Positions 34,179 to 39,642 of a stretch of DNA of 39,642 nucleotides are shown here, piece by piece (position 1 is the first letter of the stretch; every line of letters starts with the position of its first letter). The notes beneath the pieces are model-generated. The model was not told the origin of the DNA, did not search any database, and was given only the letters and a program-made list of their open reading frames with translations. The translations under genes and the position numbers were made by a program. The stretch comes from Labilithrix sp. (GTDB lineage: Bacteria > Myxococcota > Polyangia > Polyangiales > Polyangiaceae), in assembly GCA_028287035.1 (NCBI GenBank), contig JAQBQL010000218.1, positions 1 through 39,642 on the forward strand. Reading direction: 5' to 3'.

Positions 34179-34247
34179 GCCAGCCTACCGCCTCGGCCCG
34201 CGAAGGAGAAGAAAGCGAGGCGTCCGGCGGGCTGGTGCTAGGCTGGC
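34179..34247. promoter_or_regulatory. Symmetric divergent promoters between xerC and the DUF2062 gene
   Basis: A perfect 9-bp inverted repeat, GCCAGCCTA (34179-34187) and TAGGCTGGC (34239-34247), with arms 51 bp apart. Each arm contains the -10-like TAGGCT of one gene: 7 nt before the xerC GTG (34174) and 8 nt before the TTG at 34253. Confidence 0.45.
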
Positions 34248-34252
34248 GGCCC

Positions 34253-34744
34253 TTGTTCCGGCGGCTCTGGGAGGCATTCAAGCGGCTCTGGCTGCGCGCC
34301 AAGTCGGAGCGCGCGTCGCCCCGCGAGATCTTCTGGGCGGTGTCGGTCGGCGCGTTCTGCGGGTGCACGCCGGCGGTCGGGCTGAGGCCATGGATCGCCA
34401 TCGCGGTCGCGACGTTCCTGAAGAAGAACCGCCTCTTCTGTTACATCGGCTCGCACACGTCGAACATCCTGTTCACGCCGTTCATCACGCTCGCCGAGGT
34501 GCAGCTCGCGCACCGCCTGCGCACGGGAGAGTGGGCGATCCTGAATCGCCACAACATCGTCGAGCAGGCGCCTTCCCTGCTCGTCGACTGGTGCCTCGGG
34601 ACGATCCCGGTCGGCCTCGTGGTGGGGCTCGCGTGCGGTCTGCTCGGCTACGCGCTGGCGCGGCGGCGTGATGCCCGCCGCGCCGCACGCGCGGAGCTCA
34701 CGCCGCCGCCGCTCGCTGGAGCTCCGCCACCGTCTTCGGGATGA
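34253..34744 (+). CDS. DUF2062 membrane protein
   Basis: Small conserved membrane protein of unknown function, 163 residues from a TTG at 34253. The family core is clear: SPREIFWAVSVGAFCGCTPA, then FLKKNRLFCYIGSHTSNILF and a final helix GTIPVGLVVGLACGLLGYAL. An in-frame GTG at 34235 is possible, but it overlaps the -10-like TAGGCT, so I prefer the TTG. Two to three transmembrane helices. Its last 47 bp overlap the convergent aminopeptidase gene. DUF2062 proteins often sit in envelope or glycan contexts; nothing here specifies the role. Confidence 0.8.
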   Translation: MFRRLWEAFKRLWLRAKSERASPREIFWAVSVGAFCGCTPAVGLRPWIAIAVATFLKKNRLFCYIGSHTSNILFTPFITLAEVQLAHRLRTGEWAILNRHNIVEQAPSLLVDWCLGTIPVGLVVGLACGLLGYALARRRDARRAARAELTPPPLAGAPPPSSG

Positions 34745-36044
34745 CGCGCGTCAGGTTGTCGGGCGCGCCGTCGGTGACGAGGATGTCGTCCTCGATGCGA
34801 ACGCCGATGCCGCGCCACTCGGCCGGGACCTTCTCGTACTCGCGCCCGATGTAGATGCCGGGCTCGACGGTGAGCACCATGCCCGGCTGGAGCGGCCGGG
34901 CGTGACCGCCCAGGTAGTAGTTGCCCACGTCGTGCACGTCCATGCCGAGCCAGTGACTCGTCTTGTGCATGTAGAACGGCTTGTACGCCTCGTCCTTGAT
35001 CAGCTGCTCGACGTCGCCCTGGAGGAGGCCGAGCTTCACGAGGCCGCGGGTGATGACGTCGACGCAGGTCGCGTGGATCTTCTCGAGCGTGGAGCCGACC
35101 ACCGTCTGCGCGATGCCCGCCTCCTGCGCCTCGAGCACGAGCTCGTAGATCGCCTGCTGGTTCTTCGAGAAGCCCGCGCCGACCGGGAAGGTCCGCGTGA
35201 CGTCGGCCGCGTAGTAGTCGTACTCGGCGCCGGCATCGATGAGGAGGAGATCGCCCTTCTCCATCGTCCGGTTGTTCTGGCGGTAGTGGAGGATCGTGGC
35301 GTTCGCGCCCGACCCGACGATGCTGCCGTACGCGGCCCGTTCCGAGCCGTGGGTGCGGAACGTCTCGAGGAGGAGCGCCTCGACCTGGAACTCGCGCATG
35401 CCGGCGCGCGTCGCGCCCATCGCGCGGATGTGCGCCTCGGCGGTGATGTCGGCGGCCTTGCGCATCGCCGCGAGGTCCTCGTCCGACTTGAAGAGGCGCA
35501 TCTCGTGGAGGACCGTCCCGGGGTCCACGATCTCGACGGGCCACGAGTACCCGAGCTTGGCCCGCGCGCGTGCCTTGTCGACGGCGGCGAGGACGACGTC
35601 ATCCATCGCGCGGTTCACGCCGAGCCGGTAGTAGAGGCGCTTCTTGTTCTGGAACAGCTTGGGCAGCTCGGCCGCGAGCGTGTCGATCGTGAACGCGTCA
35701 TCCGCGCCGAAGTGCTCCTTCACGCCGTCGACCCCGAACCGCGGCCCGTCCCATATCTCGCGCTCCGGATCGCGCGCTCGCACGAAGTACGTCGAGCGGA
35801 AGGCCGCGTTGCCGTCGGCATCGGACGTGCCGGTCATCACGAGCACCGTGTTCGGCTCGTTGAATCCGGTCAGGTAGAAGAGGTCCGAGTCCTGGCGGTA
35901 GTCGTGCTCGACGTCGTTGTTGCGCGTGAACACGGGAGCGGCCGGGAACACGCAGACCGAGTCACCGTCGGCCGCGCGCGCCGCGATGGCCTCGAGGAAC
36001 GCCCGACGCCGCTTGTTGAAGACCTCGCTGTGGCACGTGCACAT
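34698..36044 (-). CDS. pepP: Xaa-Pro aminopeptidase (aminopeptidase P, M24B)
   Basis: Dinuclear metal peptidase that removes an N-terminal residue before proline. The 448-residue product has the N-terminal creatinase-like domain (from about 10, with DLFYLTGFNEPN) and the pita-bread catalytic domain. Metal ligands are visible in LIDAGAEYDYYAADVTRTFP (two Asp), SHWLGMDVHDVG (His), LTVEPGIYIG (Glu) and GVRIEDDILV (Glu). Cytosolic; no signal. TACGAT lies 7 nt before its ATG, so it probably has its own promoter although the FHA gene lies 27 bp upstream on the same strand. Confidence 0.94.
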   Translation of the reverse strand: MCTCHSEVFNKRRRAFLEAIAARAADGDSVCVFPAAPVFTRNNDVEHDYRQDSDLFYLTGFNEPNTVLVMTGTSDADGNAAFRSTYFVRARDPEREIWDGPRFGVDGVKEHFGADDAFTIDTLAAELPKLFQNKKRLYYRLGVNRAMDDVVLAAVDKARARAKLGYSWPVEIVDPGTVLHEMRLFKSDEDLAAMRKAADITAEAHIRAMGATRAGMREFQVEALLLETFRTHGSERAAYGSIVGSGANATILHYRQNNRTMEKGDLLLIDAGAEYDYYAADVTRTFPVGAGFSKNQQAIYELVLEAQEAGIAQTVVGSTLEKIHATCVDVITRGLVKLGLLQGDVEQLIKDEAYKPFYMHKTSHWLGMDVHDVGNYYLGGHARPLQPGMVLTVEPGIYIGREYEKVPAEWRGIGVRIEDDILVTDGAPDNLTRVIPKTVAELQRAAAA

Positions 36045-36051
36045 GGCCGTG

Positions 36052-36057
36052 ATCGTA
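36052..36057 (-). promoter_or_regulatory. -10-like hexamer of pepP
   Basis: TACGAT on the minus strand, 7 nt before the pepP ATG at 36044, no Shine-Dalgarno between. -35 not obvious. Confidence 0.35.
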
Positions 36058-36071
36058 CCACCACCCGTGCG

Positions 36072-37274
36072 CTATTCGAGGAGCGAGAACACCACGAAGA
36101 GAGCGCCCAGGATGGCGAGGCCCGCGAGCGCGAGGAGGAGGAGCCCGGAAGCGCGACCGATGACGGGGCCCGACTTCTTCCAGGCCTTCCGCTGCGCGCG
36201 CGTGGGCGCCGGGGACACCGGCATCATCATCGGCTGGCTCGACGTCGCGGCGGGCGGGACGTGCGGGGTCGAATTCGAGTTGGTCACCGCGTTGGGCCCG
36301 TACGTGCGGACCACCTCGGGATCGGGACGGGAGAGCGGCGCCGGCATCGCCTTCGGCGTGTAGACGACCGGGGCCGGCAGGCTTCCGCCCGAGCCGGATG
36401 CGGGCTGCGCCTCGTACGTGAAGCCGCCCATCTTGGCGGTCGCCCCGGCGCCCGGGGGCGCGCCGTTGCCGCGCGGCTGCGCTCCTCGCCCGGCTTCACC
36501 GAGCGACTCCGGTGTGCCCGGCGCGGTGTCGTGCGACGAGACGGCGGGCGCCGACGGCGTCGGCTGCGGGAGCTGCCCGCGGCTGCGCGGCGGAGGGGTC
36601 ATCGGGGCGCTCGGCTGCGCGAGCGGCGCGGCGCGGCGGAACGCCTCCGGCACCTCGAGGGAGAGGACGGTCACGCCGACGCGGAGCATGCGCGGGCGGC
36701 TCCACTCGATGGTCGACCCCGTGTAGACGGCGGACCGGCCGAGCCAGGATCCGCGCGTCGACGAGAGGTCCTGGACGAACACGCTGAGGCCGCGGCGAAG
36801 GAGCTTGATGTGCTCGCGCGAGACCTCGCGGTCCTCGATCACGAGGTCGCACGTGGCGCCCCGGCCGATCGTGTACTCGCGGTTCTCGGTCTCGAGCACC
36901 AGCTCGTCGCCGAAGTTCGTGCCCTCGACCACGCGGACGCGCGGCACGACGAGCGCCTTCGTGTTCCTCCCGCTCCCGAGGTCGACGGAGGGGTCGTCGC
37001 CCTCGAGGACCACGACGACGCTGCCGATCTGGATCTCGTCGCCGGGCATCAGCAGGCGGCGGGAGCCCTGGTCGAGCGGCACGTCGCCGATCGCGATGTC
37101 GGGGCCGAGCGCGATCAGCGCAACCTCGCTGATCTTGGCGTGCTCCTGGTCCACACCGGGGATGTCGACGCGGATCTCACATCCCTCGGCGCGGCCGATC
37201 GTCAGCGGGGCGGGCCCGAGCTCGATGCGCCGCGTCTCGTGGAAGGAGCCGCCGGGAGGGACGACGAGGTACAC
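36072..37274 (-). CDS. Double-FHA-domain protein with C-terminal membrane anchor
   Basis: FHA domains bind phosphothreonine peptides made by Ser/Thr kinases. This 400-residue protein has two: residues about 1-90 (LTIGRAEGCEIRVD) and about 112-200 (YTIGRGATCDLVIEDREVSR followed by EHIKLL). The second keeps GR, SREH and the SSTRGSWLG loop, although the usual asparagine is Arg. The first has DQEH in place of SxxH and lacks the NG turn, so it may not bind phosphate. A Pro/Ser/Gly-rich linker of about 150 residues leads to one transmembrane helix at the very C-terminus (tail anchor). GTG start at 37274; no clear promoter seen. Confidence 0.87.
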   Translation of the reverse strand: MYLVVPPGGSFHETRRIELGPAPLTIGRAEGCEIRVDIPGVDQEHAKISEVALIALGPDIAIGDVPLDQGSRRLLMPGDEIQIGSVVVVLEGDDPSVDLGSGRNTKALVVPRVRVVEGTNFGDELVLETENREYTIGRGATCDLVIEDREVSREHIKLLRRGLSVFVQDLSSTRGSWLGRSAVYTGSTIEWSRPRMLRVGVTVLSLEVPEAFRRAAPLAQPSAPMTPPPRSRGQLPQPTPSAPAVSSHDTAPGTPESLGEAGRGAQPRGNGAPPGAGATAKMGGFTYEAQPASGSGGSLPAPVVYTPKAMPAPLSRPDPEVVRTYGPNAVTNSNSTPHVPPAATSSQPMMMPVSPAPTRAQRKAWKKSGPVIGRASGLLLLALAGLAILGALFVVFSLLE

Positions 37275-37319
37275 GCGAGATGGAGTCTCGCACGCTTCGG
37301 GTCAGGGGAACGACCAAAC

Positions 37320-37350
37320 TTGGCCCTCGGGGGACCCGCAGGGGAGAATT
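37320..37350 (+). promoter_or_regulatory. Promoter of the Roadblock-like gene
   Basis: TTGGCC (37320-37325) and AGAATT (37345-37350), 19-bp spacer, then 6 nt to the ATG at 37357. No Shine-Dalgarno. Confidence 0.42.
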
Positions 37351-37356
37351 TCGCCC

Positions 37357-37785
37357 ATGAACAACGACGCGCATGCAGCCGAGGACCGGCGCCGACGCCG
37401 GAGCGCCGATCCGCTGGTCGCCCTGCACTACCAGCTCAGCGAGACCCGCTCGCGCGGCGAGCTCGACGCGATCGTCGTGGCCGACGCCTCGGGCGTCGTG
37501 GTCGCGGGGGCCGGCTCGTGGCCCGTCTGTGAGGAGCTGGCCGCGTACGCCCCGCTACTCGCCGAGGGCAGCTGGGGAACGATGAGCGACTCCGTCACGT
37601 CGCGCGTCGAGAGCCTGCGGCGTGACGTGGAGGTGCGGCTCCTGTCCGTCGGCGGCCAGGACGTGCTCCTCTGCGCGCGTCGCCAGCGCCGCGGCGCGGG
37701 CGCGCTCCCCGGCGAGCGCGTCGAGCGTGACCTCGACCAGACGGCCGCAGGGGTCAGCCGCATCCTGCTCGGCGTAGCCGCCTGA
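37357..37785 (+). CDS. Roadblock/LC7-like small protein, tentative
   Basis: A 142-residue soluble protein. After a basic N-terminus (EDRRRRRSADPLVALHYQLS), the segment LDAIVVADASGVVVAGAGSW followed by CEELAAYAPLLAE is like the start of Roadblock/LC7 domains, which in myxobacteria work with small GTPases such as MglA. The rest is alternating beta and helix, compatible with that fold, but the match is by eye only. The start is the ATG at 37357; the open frame extends upstream but the promoter elements lie in that extension. Divergent from the FHA gene, 82 bp away. Confidence 0.62.
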   Translation: MNNDAHAAEDRRRRRSADPLVALHYQLSETRSRGELDAIVVADASGVVVAGAGSWPVCEELAAYAPLLAEGSWGTMSDSVTSRVESLRRDVEVRLLSVGGQDVLLCARRQRRGAGALPGERVERDLDQTAAGVSRILLGVAA

Positions 37786-37793
37786 GCGCCGGT

Positions 37794-37822
37794 TTGACGC
37801 CTCACAGGCCCGCGAGTAAACC
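37794..37822 (+). promoter_or_regulatory. Promoter of the 37829 hypothetical gene
   Basis: TTGACG (37794-37799), exactly 17 bp, TAAACC (37817-37822), then 6 nt to the ATG. One of the best -35/-10 pairs in the window; implies a leaderless mRNA. Confidence 0.55.
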
Positions 37823-37828
37823 CGCGTC

Positions 37829-38425
37829 ATGAGCGACGAGGAAGCGCCGCCGCCGGACGATCATCCGTCGGACCCGCCCGGTTCCGTCTTCCCCAAGGAG
37901 GGGCGACGCAGCCGGCTCGAGGGCGTGATCCCGGAGATCCTGAAGCGCGCCGTCGAGATCGGCGTCGAGAAGGCGCGCGAGTCGCCGGACAACGTGCGTC
38001 AGTTCGTCGCCGACCTGAAGCTCCCGAAGGAGGTGGCGCACGTCATCTTCCAGCAGATCGACGACACGAAGAACGGGCTCTTCCGGGTCGTGGCCAAGGA
38101 GATCCGCGATTTCCTCGAGCACACGAACTTCGCGGGCGAGGTGCAGAAGCTCCTCACGACCGTGCAGTTCGAGGTGAACACGACCATCCGGTTCACCCCC
38201 AACGACGGACGCGATCCGCCGCGCAAGGACGGCGACGAGGGCGACGAGGGCCCGCGCTCGACGTCCGGCTCCTCGTCGGCCCCGCCCGGCTCGAGCGACA
38301 AGGATGGTCCTGCCTCGGGCAGCGGCAAGCTCCCGAAGCCCGAGGTGAAGACGTCCGTGTCCGTTCGCCGTGACGATCGCGATCCCGCGCGGCGTGGTGC
38401 ACGCGGTCGCCGGACCTCGATGTGA
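37829..38425 (+). CDS. Hypothetical protein with disordered acidic ends
   Basis: A 198-residue soluble protein I do not recognise. The acidic Pro-rich start (about 1-25) and the long Ser/Gly/Asp/Pro tail with a basic end (about 125-198) look disordered. The middle (about 28-120) is helical and amphipathic, with LEGVIPEILKRAVEIGVEKA, LPKEVAHVIFQQIDDTKNGL and VAKEIRDFLEHTNFAGEVQK. It has the look of phasin-like or coiled proteins that coat granules, but I have no decisive motif. It has its own promoter and sits between a Roadblock-like gene and the zinc-ribbon gene. Confidence 0.72.
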   Translation: MSDEEAPPPDDHPSDPPGSVFPKEGRRSRLEGVIPEILKRAVEIGVEKARESPDNVRQFVADLKLPKEVAHVIFQQIDDTKNGLFRVVAKEIRDFLEHTNFAGEVQKLLTTVQFEVNTTIRFTPNDGRDPPRKDGDEGDEGPRSTSGSSSAPPGSSDKDGPASGSGKLPKPEVKTSVSVRRDDRDPARRGARGRRTSM

Positions 38426-38470
38426 TCCGCGCATCGCACACTTAGGCTGCGCGCGGCGCCCTGCTCTTGC

Positions 38471-38476
38471 TATAAG
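38471..38476 (+). promoter_or_regulatory. -10 element of the zinc-ribbon gene
   Basis: TATAAG preceded by TTGC, 6 nt before the ATG at 38483. Best -10 match in the window; the -35 is unclear. No Shine-Dalgarno, so leaderless expression is likely. Confidence 0.5.
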
Positions 38477-38482
38477 GGCGCC

Positions 38483-38959
38483 ATGGCAAAGCCGCTTCGT
38501 GCGGGGGGTGAGGTCGATAGCTGGTGCACCAAGTGCAAGCTCGTCCTGAATCACCGGATCATCGCGCTCGTGGGTACCGTTCCGGCACGCGTCGAGTGCT
38601 CGACCTGCAATTCCCACCACAATTTCCGGGCTCGCGCCCCGGGTGACAAGGCCCCGGCCGCAGCGGGCACGACCCGCGCGAAGGCGGCAGGCGGCACCGC
38701 GGGTCCCCGCTCCGTCCGCGGGCCGACGAAGGCTCAGCAGCTCGTGCTCGACCGCGAGAAGTCGTGGGAAAAGGCCGTCAACGGCCGCGCCGTCAACGAG
38801 TTCCGCGCGTACCGCACCTCCGAGATCTTCAACGAGGGCGACCTCGTCCGCCACTCGAAGTTCGGCGACGGCATCGTGACGCGCCTCCTCGAAGGCCGAA
38901 AGGTCGAGATCCTCTTCAAGGACGACGCCCGCACGCTCGCGCACGGCCTCACCGACTGA
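38483..38959 (+). CDS. Zinc-ribbon protein with UvrD/PcrA-tail-like (Tudor) module
   Basis: A 158-residue protein of two small domains. The N-terminus has a zinc ribbon: Cys15 and Cys18 (WCTKCKLV) with Cys39 and Cys42 (CSTCNSHHNF). A basic Ala/Pro linker follows. The C-terminal 50 residues, FNEGDLVRHSKFGDGIVTRL then KVEILFKDDARTLAHGL, look like the small barrel at the end of UvrD/PcrA helicases, which contacts RNA polymerase. Together they suggest a nucleic-acid or transcription-associated role (inference). I do not know a characterised protein with this layout. Expressed from its own promoter. Confidence 0.75.
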   Translation: MAKPLRAGGEVDSWCTKCKLVLNHRIIALVGTVPARVECSTCNSHHNFRARAPGDKAPAAAGTTRAKAAGGTAGPRSVRGPTKAQQLVLDREKSWEKAVNGRAVNEFRAYRTSEIFNEGDLVRHSKFGDGIVTRLLEGRKVEILFKDDARTLAHGLTD

Positions 38960-39015
38960 ATGCACTGAATCGCGCGCGAGCTCGGGAATCGAAGGCCTGC
39001 TCGGGGGCGTTCGTC

Positions 39016-39052
39016 TTGCCAAGCTCGCGCCTGCGCGGGTACCTTCCCGCGC
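39016..39052 (+). promoter_or_regulatory. Cupredoxin promoter with hairpin over the -10
   Basis: TTGCCA (39016-39021), 18-bp spacer, TACCTT (39040-39045), then 7 nt to the ATG. The -10 hexamer is exactly the loop of a perfect 7-bp inverted repeat: GCGCGGG (39033-39039) and CCCGCGC (39046-39052). It could be an operator or simply a GC-rich coincidence. Confidence 0.5.
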
Positions 39053-39508
39053 ATGAAGAAGCTTCTCGTCACGCTTGCTTGCAGCCTTGCCTGCGTCGTC
39101 GTCGCCGCCTGTGGGGACGACAGCACGCCCGGCACGGGCTCGTCCTCCGGCTCCAGCGGGTCCAGCGGGTCCAGCGGATCCAGCGGCAGCTCGGGCGGCG
39201 GTGACTCGGGCGCCGGTGACTCGTCGACCGGCGGCAAGGTGGTCGAGGTCAACGTCACCAGCAACGAGTTCACGCCGGCGCAGGTCACCATCCACGTGGG
39301 CGACACCGTCGAGTGGATCTGGGGCGGCGGCAGCCACAACGTCGTCTCGGGCGCCAACTGCAAGGGCGACGGCGCCTTCGAGTCGCCCCTCCAGAGCGAC
39401 TTCGGCGCGCACTTCGAGCACACCTACGACAAGCCGGGCACCTTCGAGTACTTCTGCCAGCCTCACTGCGTGAGCTCCGGCATGAAGGGGACCGTCATCG
39501 TCCAGTGA
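39053..39508 (+). CDS. Cupredoxin (plastocyanin/azurin-like) lipoprotein
   Basis: Blue-copper-type electron carrier attached to a membrane by a lipid. The signal peptide ends in a lipobox VVAAC with Cys20. A Gly/Ser linker of about 35 residues, built from 9-bp repeats, separates the anchor from the domain. The cupredoxin part (about 62-151) has VNVTSNEFTPAQVTIHVGDT, the first copper ligand in GGGSHNVV, and the C-terminal ligand loop FCQPHCVSSGMKG (Cys, His, Met). So type 1 copper binding is expected. Redox partner unknown. The stop overlaps the GTG of a further exported protein. Confidence 0.92.
   Translation: MKKLLVTLACSLACVVVAACGDDSTPGTGSSSGSSGSSGSSGSSGSSGGGDSGAGDSSTGGKVVEVNVTSNEFTPAQVTIHVGDTVEWIWGGGSHNVVSGANCKGDGAFESPLQSDFGAHFEHTYDKPGTFEYFCQPHCVSSGMKGTVIVQ
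39152..39187 (+). repeat. Four 9-bp tandem repeats encoding a Ser-Ser-Gly linker
   Basis: TCCAGCGGG twice, then TCCAGCGGA and TCCAGCGGC, in frame in the cupredoxin gene; a related TCCTCCGGC precedes. Such repeats can change copy number and so the length of the linker. Confidence 0.88.
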
Positions 39509-39642
39509 TCGGACGACGAGCGCACCCCCGTAGCCCGGCTGCGCTCGTCTTCGCGCTCGTCCTCGGCACCGCGTCCACGCCGGACGCCGCGCCCGCGATG
39601 CCTGCGCCGCCCGGCGCGGCCGCTTCGCCGTGCGCGCCGCAC
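39505..39642 (+). CDS. Start of an exported protein (3' truncated by window)
   Basis: A GTG at 39505 overlaps the cupredoxin stop as GTGA and opens a frame that stays open for all 46 codons to the window end. It begins with basic residues (MIGRRAHPR), a hydrophobic core (PAALVFALVLGTA) and a plausible signal-peptide cleavage region, then a Pro/Ala-rich stretch with one Cys. This is consistent with a secreted protein co-translated with the cupredoxin. No domain can be named from the short piece. Confidence 0.5.
   Translation, partial: MIGRRAHPRSPAALVFALVLGTASTPDAAPAMPAPPGAAASPCAPH

Noticed and set aside
39152..39187. CRISPR or minisatellite array
   Set aside because: Only four 9-bp units, in frame in a coding linker and without spacers.

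Overview
The window is very GC-rich, densely packed bacterial chromosome. It looks like a myxobacterium, most probably of the Polyangia/Sorangiineae type. The reasons are a Hanks-type Ser/Thr kinase with a C-terminal membrane anchor, a double-FHA protein, many TPR secretory proteins, a sulfatase-fold protein carrying a MopE-type calcium motif, frequent GTG/TTG starts and a split nuo operon. This taxonomic call is inference from gene style; there is no rRNA in the window. I found no tRNA, rRNA, CRISPR array, insertion sequence or prophage.

Layout. 1-1085: 3' part of a MATE efflux pump. 1095-3924 (minus): nuoABCD, four complex I genes without nuoE-N. 4005-4580: peptide deformylase, divergent from nuoA. 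4591-5040 (minus): a small Cys-rich lipoprotein. 5120-18711: a surface-glycan locus in three transcription units. The first (plus) has a TylF-type methyltransferase, a polytopic GT-C-like protein, a HAD phosphatase and a NeuB-family synthase. The second (minus) has an SDR epimerase, an FkbM methyltransferase and a ThDP-dependent enzyme. The third (plus) has rfbG, rfbF, rfbH, a GT2 glycosyltransferase and a methyltransferase. RfbF/G/H make a CDP-4-keto-3,6-dideoxyhexose precursor, and a ThDP enzyme beside them recalls the branched sugar yersiniose. 18691-20839 (minus): a TPR protein and an LPG-synthase-like membrane protein (possible flippase). 20909-29019 (minus): seven closely spaced same-strand genes (Ser/Thr kinase, TPR secretory protein, hisZ, purA, two TPR proteins, DUF2400).

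29399-30663: ECF-like sigma factor translationally coupled to a phosphoglycolate-phosphatase-like HAD enzyme. 30657-33077 (minus): membrane-anchored sulfatase-fold protein. 33110-34174 (minus): XerC/D recombinase, divergent from a DUF2062 membrane protein. 34698-37274 (minus): aminopeptidase P and a double-FHA protein. 37357-38959: a Roadblock-like protein, a conserved-looking hypothetical and a zinc-ribbon protein with a UvrD-tail-like module. 39053-39508: cupredoxin lipoprotein, coupled to a truncated secreted protein at the window end.

Two architectural features recur. First, about fifteen unit-leading genes have a -10-like hexamer only 6-10 nt before the start codon and no Shine-Dalgarno sequence, which suggests leaderless transcription; operon-internal genes often have a good Shine-Dalgarno. 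Second, the convergent gene pairs nearly touch or overlap (gaps from +10 to -47 bp), leaving no room for classical terminators.
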